Below, in pieces: positions 1 through 11,540 of a stretch of 64,000 bases of DNA. The stretch spans positions 1 to 64,000 of the forward strand of contig MU405286.1 in NCBI GenBank assembly GCA_022836615.1. Direction: 5' to 3'. The translations under genes were made by a program, and so were the position numbers. Source of the stretch: Annulohypoxylon bovei var. microspora (Eukaryota > Ascomycota > Sordariomycetes > Xylariales > Hypoxylaceae). Position 1 is the stretch's first letter, and the number at the start of each line of letters is the position of its first letter. The notes under the pieces are model-generated. The model was not told where the DNA came from and searched no databases. It saw only the letters and a program-made list of their open reading frames with translations.

Positions 1-2062
1 GAAATACAGTGCGTATACAGTGTAAGCCACAAAATACACTGTAAATCAATTGAATTGGCGGTTTGGCGGTTTCTTGCACTTGGACCGGGGTAGGTGAGCT
101 ACTCCACACATAAGCTCGCCATCACGTGTGAGGCTTCCTATCCAGGGTCTTTTTGAAACATCGATTCATGTTAGGAAGTCGAGTATGTATGTAGGTGCTC
201 AATGACTTCATCCCTTTGCCTAAGGTTACCTTAATCTTGGATACAAGCCCGATTGAGCGGGAGCCGCATTGTAAATCTCATATCTTTGTAAGGGTCTGAT
301 CTTAGGGGGCTTTAAATGTCTTATGTGCATTTATTCAGGGGTATATTCAAATATCGTGATTGTCGCGCATCAATATTCAATTATCGGGCGCATTGCTTTT
401 TTACAGCTAAACGCCCGCGAACATTCACAGTTCTTACATACAACCAAAGCTCTTGGTCTTACATTCAGCGCCGAGACATATGCGAAACCTATCACTTTGT
501 ATTCTTGGCTGCCTAGTAAGGTGAAGCATATGGTTTAGTATCAAGGGATCGGCAGAATCCTCACAAGGGCGTATGTGGCTTACCTTGACTTGGCAGCTTG
601 GTTGTGTTATTACATCATTCAGAGGATCAGCATCGCCGGCGTCCGCCCTCATTCACGTTCGCTCCTAATTATTAGATTGAACGAGGCTGTTTATTTACGA
701 CTATAGACGCAACCGTCGGCTTCTTTTTCAACATGGCAGCAATAGCTTGATCTTCAATGCCCTGTAGCTTACGACAAGAACCCACGAAAGATGTTAGGGC
801 AAAAAGACTACCGATATACAATGGCAATCCTTTATCCGAAACTTGTCCTACACTCATTTCCTTACGGGCAATGGTGACTAGCGTTTGAACTTCAAAATCG
901 ACATGTCACGTACAATCACATCTAGGGATCCCGCCACTATTCTCCAGGTTGCGCACATGTCCCATGGTGGTCAGCAAGCACTTTGAGCTATGCATCGTAT
1001 ATAGTGCAGTTGATCAAGATGAGAACGCGATGATGCACCAGTACTGGTTGCCGCAGGTCCTTAAGGAGATTACTAACCTCCCTCCCAAAATCCAAGCCTC
1101 ACGCCTTAACGTCAAGCACGCTGCTTCACTTATGCTATGATTTTAGAGTCGTTCTAATATCTAAGGCTGACTCATCATCTAACACCGACCCCTTCAGCCA
1201 TTATTGGACAGGCACAATGTCACTCCGTAGATAGTTTATAGCCGTTCCGCTTCGATATCGGCTCCGACGCGGCTGACTATGCCAAATCTAGAATTGGTCT
1301 TGATTATCAATGGACGATTGCCCGCGAAGACTTAAATCTAGGACTACTACGGGTATGTAGCGAAGTTGCGCCCTGGCCTTAGAACACTTCAACGTCCACC
1401 CTCATATTATAAACAGTCTGGAATAAATGAGGTATCAGATCTAATATCAGACATGTTAAAGTCTCTATTAGAATAGACAAAACATAAGAAGCTTCAAGTG
1501 GTGCGAATCATCCAACAGCTCTGTGGCAATAGCCTTTTCGCATTATATTGGTCGGTAAGTCAGAAATACCCCACTACGCTCACCTTGATCCAAATGGCGT
1601 AGGAGTTAAGGGTACGTTACAGTTGGTAAGGGTATAAATAATCGCGCTATACTGCCGGCGGCTCAACCACCTAAAGACGGCAGTTGAAATGCTAGTTACA
1701 GGTGCTTAGGGTTCCATCATACCCAATGATCTCCTAGCTAAAGTTACAGTATTGGCGGACTTTGTCGCTAATCTCCGCCTACCGAATTTCTTTTAAATTA
1801 TCCCGAATCCTTAGATATTCTAAGGCAACGGAATAGAGGGGTTAGGCATGGAGTTGAGGACTTTAGCAATTGGGGGAAAATTAAATAAATATCTAAATAC
1901 TGAGTTCTTTTCCCCTAGTTTCTCTGTGGTGTATTTACGTCAGAGTTATCTCGTTAGCCCTATAAGCATTGATTTAACCCGTCTCATCTATTCTCGCCTG
2001 TCCTCCTAGGAGGAGTTAGTGATTCCGTCTTTCGGATATAACACCACCTGCATACATCCGAT
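1..2062. other. Intergenic, no supported gene
   Basis: About 2 kb at the left edge. Only short ORFs occur on both strands, none with recognisable motifs or joinable exons. Composition is mixed, neither strongly AT-rich nor GC-rich. It could hold the end of a gene outside the window or decayed sequence. No tRNA-like or tandem repeat structure was seen. Confidence 0.6.
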
Positions 2063-2682
2063 ATGCCTTCAAACAGCAGCATCAAGGCGGGGCTATCGCT
2101 AATCGAGAACGATAAGTCCAAGATCTTGGGCTTGGCTGTCGGCAAGCTTGCCGACGTCCAACCCGGGCAGTACATCCCAAAAGCCGGTAAGCACCGAGAA
2201 AGGAAGAAAAGAGTTCAAGAGGATGCCAAAACCCTCAACTAACCCGAATCCTTCGATCTTCCTTAGATGCACAATCCGCGCCGGAACTGAGCTTCGCGTC
2301 CCTGTCGCCCGAGAAGACCTACATGGTAGTGGGACTGGACCTCGACGCGCCGTTCCCGTCCTTCGGCGTGCTTGGGCCGATCCTCCATTGGATCCAACCC
2401 GGCCTCAAGGCGGAACCTAACGAGAGCGGTGGGTTCAGCCTCAAATCTACCGAGCCGTTTGTAGCCAACTACATCGGGCCTGCTCCTCCCGGGATTAGTG
2501 CGCCGCACCGATACAGTTTCTTCTTATACGAGCAGCCCGAGGGTCTTGACGGGAAGAAGTATGCGCCGCCCGGCGGCAAGGAAATGGGTGTCAAGGGGCG
2601 TATCCGGTACAATTTGGACGCATGGGGGAAGGAGATAAAGCTCGGCCCGGTGTTAGCTTTCAATTACTTTAATAGCAATTAG
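2063..2682 (+). CDS. Phosphatidylethanolamine-binding protein (PEBP) family
   Basis: Two exons, 2063-2186 and 2267-2682, joined across an 80-nt GTAAG..TTAG intron, give 179 residues, normal for a compact PEBP. The ATG at 2063 is chosen because it opens a hydrophobic-polar leader continuous with the domain after splicing. Visible family signatures are the DLDAPFPSF segment (the DPD-x-P-type anion-pocket motif, here DLDAP), LHWI, and GPAPPGISAPHRYSF, which matches the second PEBP signature ending in HRY. A GKEMGVKGRIRYNLDAW tail leads to the final strands. Fungal members resemble yeast Tfs1, a carboxypeptidase Y inhibitor and Ras-pathway modulator. No signal peptide is visible, so a cytosolic location is expected. 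The family call is firm; the precise ligand or partner cannot be told from sequence. Confidence 0.88.
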
Positions 2683-4172
2683 TCTTATGACTATATTATG
2701 ATCATGAGTTAGAGGGTGGATAATACCTAGTCAACTAGGTAGTTAGTCAATTAACTACCTGGCTGTGTTAATGTGGCGGTCAAAGATACGACCATGCCAT
2801 TAGGGCAATGATATTCCCTTCGTATCCGCATTTTGTTCACGAACTGAATTACCAAATACAAATATGAAATCGGAATAAGCGGTCGTGATTCTAATTAAGT
2901 GTTGGGCTTCGTTAACGGCGTTCCCTAGATTCGTGCTGTCAAGAAATTACCTTATGCGACCCATCATCACATCATGCTTTGCATGCTCCTTTCTCGATAT
3001 CCTACTAAACCCCGCGTTTTGAAGAGGTTATGTTTTGGGTCCTGTGTATTGATCCGTCAAAGTTAGTTGTTCTACAACTCAAGATTGGTTACTCGCGTCC
3101 AGAACTGAGATCTCATCCCACATACCACGCAGGTCGCCGATGACCTCGTTGACATACAGAAAATCTAACTACTTCGACGGGCCGCTCCCGAAGTGGCGGA
3201 CATCACGTTGTCACTCCATCCAGTACTTGGGGGAAGATTGGTTGAGGTTGTGGAGTACCGTCACCATGCATATATACCCGAACCCATTAGAATGAGTTAC
3301 CAGAGAAAGACCAATAAGTGTTGTTGGGGATTGCGCCTAACTTCAGCTGTTCGCCCACCCAACTCAGCACCACGTCATTTGTTTTCCAGTTGTCGTGGGT
3401 CCTATTAAATCAGAATTTCGGTTCTGTGCTGTAGTGCGTTCCAGCACAACGGTGCTGGCTGAGGCGGATAGCCCACTCCGGGGGTCGAAGTAAGATCAAT
3501 GATTGATTCCCAACATTCACGTCTACCTATTGCAGTTGCGCACGTGCAGGAATTCATCTGTAAATATCGGGGGCTGTAAATATTTATAGCCTTATATAGT
3601 AACACAAAGTTAATAACATTCGTGGATGGACGACACGCAAGAGAATGGGGAACCTGTAGTCACGTTTGAAGCCTGATGTCTGAGTCTTTGGGCAACTAGT
3701 TGCTTAGACTAAAGCCATCCGTACGGAGATTTTTAGATGGAATTTTTTGCAACACGTGTAGCGACTGGATACATACCTGACCGCCCTCTGCTTCGACCTC
3801 TGCTTTAGCCTTTGGGTCAGGTTGGAGTCAGTTACGAATATGCCCTTAACCCAATTTTACGTGTAGCATGGATACCCCTTAAGACTCGATCTGGATCGAC
3901 GTGTCTCGACCTGTCGATGTGACGCTACTTGGCGGTTATTGATTAATTCGTTGAAGTAGCCCATCGTTACTCAATCGAATTGACACTATACGAGCCAGAA
4001 ACTAGATATGTTAAAGCGTGTCTCGTCCTTGTTGGGAGACAAATTGAGTACGTATAACTTCCAACCCCAAGTCGAATCCAGAGCGTCTAAGGCGGTTTAT
4101 ATATCCTATAAATCCCGTCAACCTCAAATCCATAACATATAACCTTGCCCTAACTCACGAGAAGTAAAACCA
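2683..4172. other. Intergenic, no supported gene
   Basis: Nearly 1.5 kb between PEBP and the AAA+ gene. It starts with a local CTAGGTAGTTAGTCAATTAA-like AT-rich stretch just after the PEBP stop. Short ORFs here show no domain signal. The right end is the AAA+ gene promoter with a TATA-like element near 4107. Confidence 0.6.
4107..4112 (+). promoter_or_regulatory. TATA-like element of the AAA+ gene
   Basis: TATAAA lies 60 nt before the ATG at 4173, in a run that also contains TATATA just upstream. Position and orientation fit a fungal core promoter. Inferred from sequence only. Confidence 0.4.
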
Positions 4173-6571
4173 ATGGTTCCGAAGATGGCAAAGAAGAAGA
4201 AGAGGGGACAATTGCGCCAACCCCCGGACACGAACCAAGTTAATCAAGTCAATCCATCTCCTTCAGTCAACACCGTCGAGCCTGTGAAGCCGGTTGAACC
4301 TGTCAAGCCGGTCGATATAGTTAAGCCAGTTGACCCAGTCAGTTCGGTGAAATCGCCTAGTCCGGTACCCAGCGTGGTCAAGCCGCCTAGTCCAGCCAGC
4401 TCAGTCAGCCCATTCAATCAATTCAAATTCGAAGAACGACAGTCAAGTCCACCAGTCGAGGTTCCGGAAGATTGGTCAAAGGTAGATCAGACTCGTAACG
4501 ACCTACGTCAAGATGCGTCTAACTGAAGAATGTCTTAGGTTCAAGAGGATAGCAATGTCGACAATGTCGCAGAAGAAGTTAGCAAAGCCTGGGTATGTTT
4601 AGCTCTAGAACTCTTAAATTTCGATGTGATCTTCAGATAACTCACACACTATAGCCTTATGGCACTGATGACAAAGAAAGTCAAGTCCCTTTTTTCGATT
4701 CGAGCTTCACGCGGTTATCTTTCGAAGACAGCGAGCGTAACACATCCGAGGTACTAGCTGCCGATTTCAACGCTGGGTCGACACAATCAGCTGATGAGGG
4801 CTATGAACATGTCAGTCCCGAAGAGCAAGCCCCAGACTTTTCACAATATGATCAACTACCTCGGATCCCACCCCCCGACGAACCCCTAACACCGGGAGGC
4901 CGATTTGATGTCGAGAAAGTCATTGGCGCCATTCAAAATGGTTATTCGGCAACAGAATTGCGAGATTACCTAGGTTACTACCATAAGGCGGAGACGAGCC
5001 TTTTGAAAGATAACCTTAATGCGGAGATCGGAGGATTCCCTGCAACATTCTATGTCGCCGAGACCAACGACGCGGAGCTCATCCGTTACTGGATCAAGTA
5101 TGGCGGTGATCCGAATGCCACTCACGGACCTCTTCGTCTTCCATTACTAGCCTTCGCAATTATACGCGGCACCCATTCACGATCGCAAGCGACAAAAACC
5201 ACAGAGACGCTACTTAGGCTTGGCGCTTCGCCCCACGCCATCCCGACAGCATACTACAAGCAGTTCGACCGTGACCTCCCAGACTCTGGGCCTGAGGATG
5301 GGGACTTATATGTTATTGCGGATGGTGACAAACTCTGGCACACGCCCGAAGTTCGACCGCGGCTCGTTTCTGCGTTGAGCCTAACTCAACGTTATCGACT
5401 TTGGCAAGCATCCGAAGCGGGAACAGCATCCGGCCGTGAACGAACTCTGGCTATCCGTAAGGATGCCGTAGAAATACTCGGGTTGCATCAAACCATTATC
5501 GGACAGAAGCTGGCGGCGTGGACTTTAAGAAAAAGCTTTCTTGTGTAAGTGCTAATTCACGAATTTGGTTCCTTGGTCTAATCTTGGATAGACACCTCGC
5601 AATGCCACGCAAGAAGCCGCTGGTCCTCCTTTTTGCGGGGCCCAGTGGACATGGCAAGCATACACTTGCGAGCAGATTAGAGGACCTTCTATCATTAGAA
5701 CTCGAAGAAATCGACTGTACCAGTCTCAAACCCGACGAAGAATACGACTTAGGCTCACCCTTGCACAACTTCCTCGCGAGAAAAACTAAGCAACGAAGTA
5801 TTGTATACATGGACGAGTTCGGGAAGACAACCGAGGAGATTCATAAAGCGCTTTTGCCTCCTTTCGATCAAGGTATGTTGACCTGTAAGTTAGAGTAGGC
5901 GTGAGCCGCAACTGATGTTAATAGGGGAGTATACGGACCGTCGGAGTGGCCAGAAGGTTGACTGTTCCCAAACGATTTGGATTCTAGCGACAAACAAGTT
6001 CGATGACGCCATCTCGGAGTTTTGCCAAACGAACAGCAAGCTCCTACGCGAGTCTGATCTGCGGTCGGAGCAGTACACACTCAGGAGGCAACTTCACCGT
6101 CGTCTTCGTGACGAGTGCATAAGCAGTTTCGGTGCCCCTTTGGCTAGCCGGATTACCGAAGTCATCCCGTTCCTAACATTCGACTTGGAAGAGCAAGCTC
6201 TCATCGCCGACAAGTATATCATGGAGCTTGAAACAGAGATTGCGGGCCCGGTCACCCAGTCGGCAGATCCGGATGAGGATAAGCTGGTCGGCAATGTTCA
6301 ACTGCAAATCAAGAACAACGCCAACGTCTGTTCTATAATTGCACGGGAAAGTTATCTGCCCGAGCTTGGAGCGAAGAGTATATCTCACGGGGTTGATGCG
6401 ACCATCGCGAATCAAGTAATCAGTCGGTATCTGGAGGAAGGCGATGACTTCAGCGAAGATCAAGCAGAAACCAAGTTCAAAGTCGGGATGAACGAGGATA
6501 ATGAGGTGGAGGTATCGGCCATAGGCGAGGGTAGCAACGGACACGTACTAGGACCGAGATATCCTTGGTGA
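4173..6571 (+). CDS. Ankyrin-like/ClpB-type AAA+ protein with degenerate P-loop
   Basis: Five exons (4173-4481, 4539-4592, 4655-5544, 5592-5872, 5925-6571), each with good donors and CTAAC-like branch points, encode 726 residues. Residues 20-60 hold a repeated Pro-Val-Lys/Glu/Asp motif (low complexity). Residues 240-310 carry ankyrin-like helices (a GGDPNAT turn and an LLRLGASP turn). From 418 there is a class-2 (Clp/Hsp100 D2-like) AAA+ module: P-loop GPSGHGKHT at 434-442, Walker B SIVYMDEF ending at 494, sensor-1 Asn535 in WILATN, an SRI arginine-finger segment, and sensor-2 region LGAKSI. The family normally has GKT or GKS; here Lys440 is followed by His. The pore-loop segment expected between the first helix and Walker B is not visible, and sensor-2 has Lys instead of Arg. 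The family is common in Pezizomycotina but uncharacterised. Remodelling activity is doubtful. Confidence 0.85.
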
Positions 6572-7117
6572 TGGGGGTGATGGGGGATGGGGTACTTAAT
6601 TGTATGAGTGGATGATGGATGGATTCGATTCAATCTTGTAGTTTTTTATTTTTCCTTCACGTGTCTCCGTATGGAGACTTGACACCTTTTAGGCTTTTAG
6701 GATACGATGTATGATGTACATACCTTACATGTCTAGCATGGCATGTCACACAAAAGGAGGATGATGACGATGGAGAATAAGATAAGATTTACCTAATGCA
6801 GGCACAAGATAAATGGTCCGTGCATACCCGGGCTGAGGTGCGTTCCCTTCACATGCCAGATGAGAGCTTCTGTCGTGCCTTCGATGCTGTCAAACTGCAT
6901 TGTATGACGTAATAGACAAGGTTACTGAATTGAAGACAGTGAAGCTTACCTTATTGTATAGACATTCCATTCCATAAACAACATTCTGTAAACAATTCCA
7001 ATTGATCCAAATTCTTCATTATAAAGAGCAGACTTTCTGTCGTCCAGGCCAAACTTGAATTTAAGTTCGATTGATATCGTTGTGCTGAATTGAACTAGTA
7101 TATGAATATACGACATC
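6572..7117. other. Intergenic between AAA+ gene and monooxygenase
   Basis: Contains the 3' end of the AAA+ transcript and the promoter of the flavin monooxygenase. No gene-like ORF is present. Confidence 0.7.
7020..7025 (+). promoter_or_regulatory. TATA-like element of the flavin monooxygenase
   Basis: TATAAA (followed by GAG) lies 92 nt upstream of the ATG at 7118. Spacing is compatible with a fungal TATA box and a roughly 60-nt leader. Confidence 0.4.
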
Positions 7118-9328
7118 ATGTCGCCTCAAGATATAGTGTCTGATGCTTTATTCCAACTTCGAGCCGGATTGTATAATGGAATCAAGAGCCTGGATAATCC
7201 TGTTCGCCATCCAATTCGGTTCATATCTGAGATATTTCAGTGGCAGTTTCTGTTTCTCTTTGAGGTGTTCCAATGGTTCGCCGATAAGTTATTCTCTCCA
7301 ACACCACCCGGGCCTAGTACCCGGTTAAGGAGACCAAAAGTTGCCATCATCGGGGCCGGTATTACGGGCGTGACATCGGCAGCCCACTGCATTGGTCACG
7401 GATTTGACGTTGTCATCTTCGAGGGTGGGGATAAAAACAGTTTAGGAGGCATATGGAGCGTACGCAGCCTACCCCTATACCGAGTACCCGTCAATCCTAA
7501 ACACTAACGGTGTCGCAAATAACAGAAGGTGAACAACACTTCAAGTCTACAGATTCATTCTTTCATGTATAGGTTCCACCCGTCGGTCAAATGGCAGCGT
7601 GGTTACCCGGACAGACAGCAGATCATAAGCCAAGTTAGGCAGCTATGGAAGCGATACGGTCTGGATACAAAGACAAAATTCAACGTAAACGTCGACAAGG
7701 TGTACCAGGACGAGAAGGGCCGCTGGATCATTAATAGTCCGAACAATGGTAGATTTGAAGGTGTGATTGCCGCCGTAGGAACTTGCGGAGACCCAAAGAT
7801 GCCTCGAATGGACGGCATGGACAAATTCAATGGAGAAATCTATCATTCAAGCAAATTAACCGGGTATACATCAAATCCCTCCGATGGTGTGTATTGCTGC
7901 TAATGAAAGCGTAGTGTCGATGCCAAGGATAAAACGATGATTATTATTGGCGGTGGGGCGTCCGCCGTTGAGGCTTTGGAGTATGCTTCTGTACGTATAT
8001 TTCTCGCGATTTCCCTAGATATATCTACCGTGGTGAGTGCTGACTGGATGCTGTAGGAAGAAGGAGCTTCGAAGATATATATCCTTTCGCGTAGTGACAA
8101 GTGGATCATCCCCCGCAACTGGCTGGTTGATATCCTTCTTTCTCTGAATATTTGGGGGCAGGAGACCTTGCTATCTGTAATCCCAGAGACACTGCTCAAG
8201 AAATTCTTTTACCGAGATTTGCAAGACCTGGCGCCCGATGACAAGGGCATCTTTATGGATACGCCTATGGTTAATTCGGACGTCATGGACAAGCTCCGCT
8301 CTGGCAAAGCCGAATGGATTCGATGTGATATTGAGAACTTCACCGAAACAGGCGTTCTTGTCAACAAGAGGGACAAGGGAGTACCAAAAGGAGGTCCCGG
8401 TCGAAAGACGAACATTAAGGGCGATATGGTGGTTATGGCAACCGGATATAAGAGACCATCATTGGATTTCCTCCCCGACGAATGTTTCACCAAATCGTAT
8501 GGACCACCGAATTGGTATCTTCAAACTTTCCCTCCACAGCACCCTTCTATTTCTGCCATTAACTGCACCTATTTATCGGCCATCGGCACAGTAGGCAATT
8601 GGCATATCGGCATCTATACGCGAATCCTTCTCATGTTCCTCGTTGATCCTTTGACACGACCTTCTACCTTTTGGATGGAACGATGGATCGACATGACCAA
8701 GTTCCTCAAAGCTACGGCTCCAACCGGCGCCTTCGATTTCTTCACTTATCTTGAGCTTCTTTGGTGGTTCTTCTTTTGCGTCACCATCAACCCATTTCGA
8801 TGGAAGTGGGCTACTTTCGTGTTCTTCGGCTTAGGATTCGCACTACCTAAGCGGGTAGTAGCCGCCGAAGATCAGATTCGTAACGGCATGGGATTCACAG
8901 AGGCTGACGAGGAAAGTAGAGACGTTGGTAGAAGTTTCTAGGGGAGCTTTAGCCAAAAGCGCCTTTCACAACGACGAGAATCACCCTCGCCATCGGTGAC
9001 TTTAGAAGATGCTCCTGCCTCTGGTAAGGAGAAAGGCGAGAAGGATGAGGAAACGTTCTGGATGGATTTCGCCGAATGGTGCCATAAAGCTCCTGAGCCT
9101 GCAATATTGGGTCTCGGTAGCCCCTCAACTATGTCCCCTCAGGATCTAAGCTTCAATGATGATCTTCTTCTCACGGATCCAGAGCAAAAAGTCCGCGAGA
9201 AGCTCATGCGAGAGCAAAATAATTCGCCGGATGACCCCAATAACAGTCCTAGCCAGAACAAGTTGATCAAAACTCGCGTGCGACACGCTAATCGCGATAA
9301 TTTACAGCGACGTACTATCAAGATTTGA
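7118..9328 (+). CDS. Flavin-containing monooxygenase-like protein (FAD/NADPH)
   Basis: Clear exons are 7118-7459, 7526-7863, 7915-7990 and 8057 onward. The reading frame meets TAG at 8939-8941 and then stays open in the same frame to 9328. Removing a possible 87-nt in-frame intron (8855-8941, GTAGTA donor, CTGAC branch, TCTAG acceptor) gives 646 residues; without it the protein stops at 546. FAD fold GAGITG is at 79-84. An FMO-type F-x-G-x(3)-H motif (FNGEIYH) precedes a second dinucleotide fold IIGGGASAVE (NADPH), followed by VVMATGYKRP. Two hydrophobic stretches near the end (ELLWWFFFCV and ATFVFFGLGFAL) suggest membrane attachment. Such enzymes oxygenate N, S or ketone substrates; the substrate is unknown. 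The C-terminal tail is polar and Ser/Pro-rich. Confidence 0.8.
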
Positions 9329-9611
9329 GTTAGGCGGAAACTTGATTCACAGCGTAATACATTTCATTTATTCGGTTAAAATTATTGGCTGGTGTGATAC
9401 ACGGATGGACGGATATGAAGGATACAACATATTTATGATTGCGCAAAGAGATGGGGCTAATATCTGTTGAATAGCAGCAGTCAGTGGTAATATTTCTACT
9501 AAGTCTTTCTGTAGCACTTACGACTTAACCATGGAGCCCCCCAGTATAGCCATAGACGATTTCAAGTCTGGATACATACTTGGATAGTTGATGGATCCGT
9601 TTCATAATATT

Positions 9612-10763
9612 TTAACGTTTGCCTCGATCTCTGCGCCCGCCTTCCATAACCTTGAGACGCTTGTTGAATCGATCCCCTATTTCCTTAGTGCCGGCGCTAA
9701 ACCCGCTTCCTCGATTGCTATCACCTGTCTCCCTAGTTCTCTTCCTACTTTTTTCTAGCAATGCCTTAGTACCTCTGCCGCCCTCCTTTTGCCTGGTCAA
9801 CCGATTGATTCGGTCTACACCCTCGCCGAGATCTCGCCATTCTTCGCCACCGAATTGCATCCTTGAACTGCGGCCCTCGGTCTGGTTACGCTTAGTGCGC
9901 TCCTTCTTGCTCTCCTTCGGTAATCGTGTGAAGTTGGACTCTTCGTATTCCCGCTTGCGGTCCTCCTCCTGCCGCTGAGAAGCGGTCTTCATCTTCCTGC
10001 CACCGGACATGATGGTGGTTCCGACGCTAGGCTCTGCGACCGGGACCGTTGACAACTCGTTCGAGATATACTCGTCCATGGTGGCGGACTTCATCGGCCG
10101 GCGCTCGCTCCGCTCTCTCCGCTCGGCGGTGGGCATGACGGTGGGCGTTATCTTAGGGGGACGGTATGCGCCTGTCTTGTCTTGCGTGGTGGCGGCTGCG
10201 GCCATGCCGACGGGGTTTGATGGTGGCGCGAAGTTGCTGAAACTAGGGGCGAATCGTTTGGCTGAGATGTCATGCGCGGGCCTGGTCGGGCCTCCGTTCC
10301 CAGAAGCATCTTCTTCGTCGCTATTTTCCGACCCTTCTTCTGAGTCGGATTCAGATTCTAATTCGGCAGCGTTGGCGACTTGAGAGGCAATTCGATCCGC
10401 ATCCTCAACGGCGCGCAGGATCTTGTCGAGCTGGAATTGCAATTTATCTTCGAGGGGTCTGACTCCCTTATCCAGGTATAGTCGCAATTCGACTAGTTTG
10501 TTTACTACTGTATCCGAGAGGTCGGTCTTATCCTCCTCTTCTGAGCTTTCTGAACTAGCATTCTTGGCATTTCGAATCTTGATTAGGATTAGGAAGACGA
10601 GGTTCTGTAGGTATGAGAGGAGGAGTTCGTTTTTGACGTCTAGGAGGGACACGCCATCTTTAGTTGGTTCAATGCCGGAAATCTTGGGCGTTGCTTCAAA
10701 TGCAGAAGTCAATGAATTTGTTAATGAGTCCAGCAAGACCGGCAATGATGCTGGAGCTGCCAT
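9612..10763 (-). CDS. LCP5: U3 snoRNP-associated protein LCP5 (neuroguidin, Sas10/Utp3/C1D family)
   Basis: Single-exon gene of 383 residues, convergent with the monooxygenase. The N-terminal 120 residues form the helical Sas10/Utp3/C1D domain, including LLSYLQNLVFLILIKIRN and a VVNKLVELRLYLDKGVRPLEDKL helix pair, as in Lcp5 and neuroguidin. A Ser/Glu/Asp-rich acidic stretch (about 150-185) and a long basic tail (RRDRGKR at the end) follow, typical of nucleolar processome proteins. Expected role: assembly of the small-subunit processome and early 18S pre-rRNA cleavages in the nucleolus. Length agrees with fungal LCP5. No introns are needed. Confidence 0.87.
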   Translation of the reverse strand: MAAPASLPVLLDSLTNSLTSAFEATPKISGIEPTKDGVSLLDVKNELLLSYLQNLVFLILIKIRNAKNASSESSEEEDKTDLSDTVVNKLVELRLYLDKGVRPLEDKLQFQLDKILRAVEDADRIASQVANAAELESESDSEEGSENSDEEDASGNGGPTRPAHDISAKRFAPSFSNFAPPSNPVGMAAAATTQDKTGAYRPPKITPTVMPTAERRERSERRPMKSATMDEYISNELSTVPVAEPSVGTTIMSGGRKMKTASQRQEEDRKREYEESNFTRLPKESKKERTKRNQTEGRSSRMQFGGEEWRDLGEGVDRINRLTRQKEGGRGTKALLEKSRKRTRETGDSNRGSGFSAGTKEIGDRFNKRLKVMEGGRRDRGKR

Positions 10764-11540
10764 GGTTATGACAGGTAAGTTAAAATCTTGTCGGTGATGC
10801 TGTATTATTTCTTAGGTATGCGAAACGTAGAGTTCTCCAATTCAGTTTTTTTCATGAGAAGCGAATAAGAAAAAAAAAAGTTTGGGGTCTGGTGATAAAG
10901 ATAAGGGATCCTTGTTCATGCAGGCAATTTGATAGGCTGAAATTGCTGCACCTTGCTGTGTACGTAGGTACGTACAGGCACCCAGGCACCGAAGCTTTTG
11001 TATCCACTTTTAATGACTAAGACAATTTCTTGGGGACAGCTGGCTTGCGAGTACCCACATCATAATCTCATATGTAATGAGCTCCTAAATTTTATGAATC
11101 GTGCAGCAACGTCCATTAATCTTGGAACGTACCTACATAATATTAAATATTTTAGAGCTACTGCCTTACCACGTAAAACTTGAAACCATCGTCGAAACCT
11201 TCTCTATCGAGCCGCTGTCGCGCTAACCGTCATTTGACATGATACTGTATTTGTATTTGTCTTTATAATTCTTCATTGCTTGTATGCTTCCATCGAACCT
11301 CAACAGTTCCGAGTTGAGTCTCCTTATACTATCCAGCCAATCGAGCCTTTGTGCTCCGTGATTGGTCTCGAATCCTACTTTTTCTTACGGCGCTCGGTAA
11401 TACGTAAGTTTACAACACCGAACTTGTTTCCTGCCCATTCACTCATTACATCACTACCACCAATTTCTTTCGACGGATCTTTAACCGTGAGAATATCTAT
11501 TGACTCTTAATCAAGGCTCGATGTCATAAAAAGTCCCACG
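10764..11540. other. Divergent promoter region LCP5 / TM9 protein
   Basis: About 780 nt between two divergently transcribed genes. It contains an A-rich run near 10870, a GTACGTAGGTACGTAC stretch near 10960, and pyrimidine-rich sequence before the TM9 ATG. The short ORFs here show no family signal and probably lie in leaders. Confidence 0.6.

Noticed and set aside
949..1140. Plus-strand ORF of 63 codons in the left intergenic region
   Set aside because: No motif, no supporting neighbouring exons and no promoter signal.
10009..10383. Plus-strand ORF of 124 codons opposite LCP5
   Set aside because: Shadow of the LCP5 coding sequence; composition is explained by the antisense of its Ser/Glu/Lys-rich regions.
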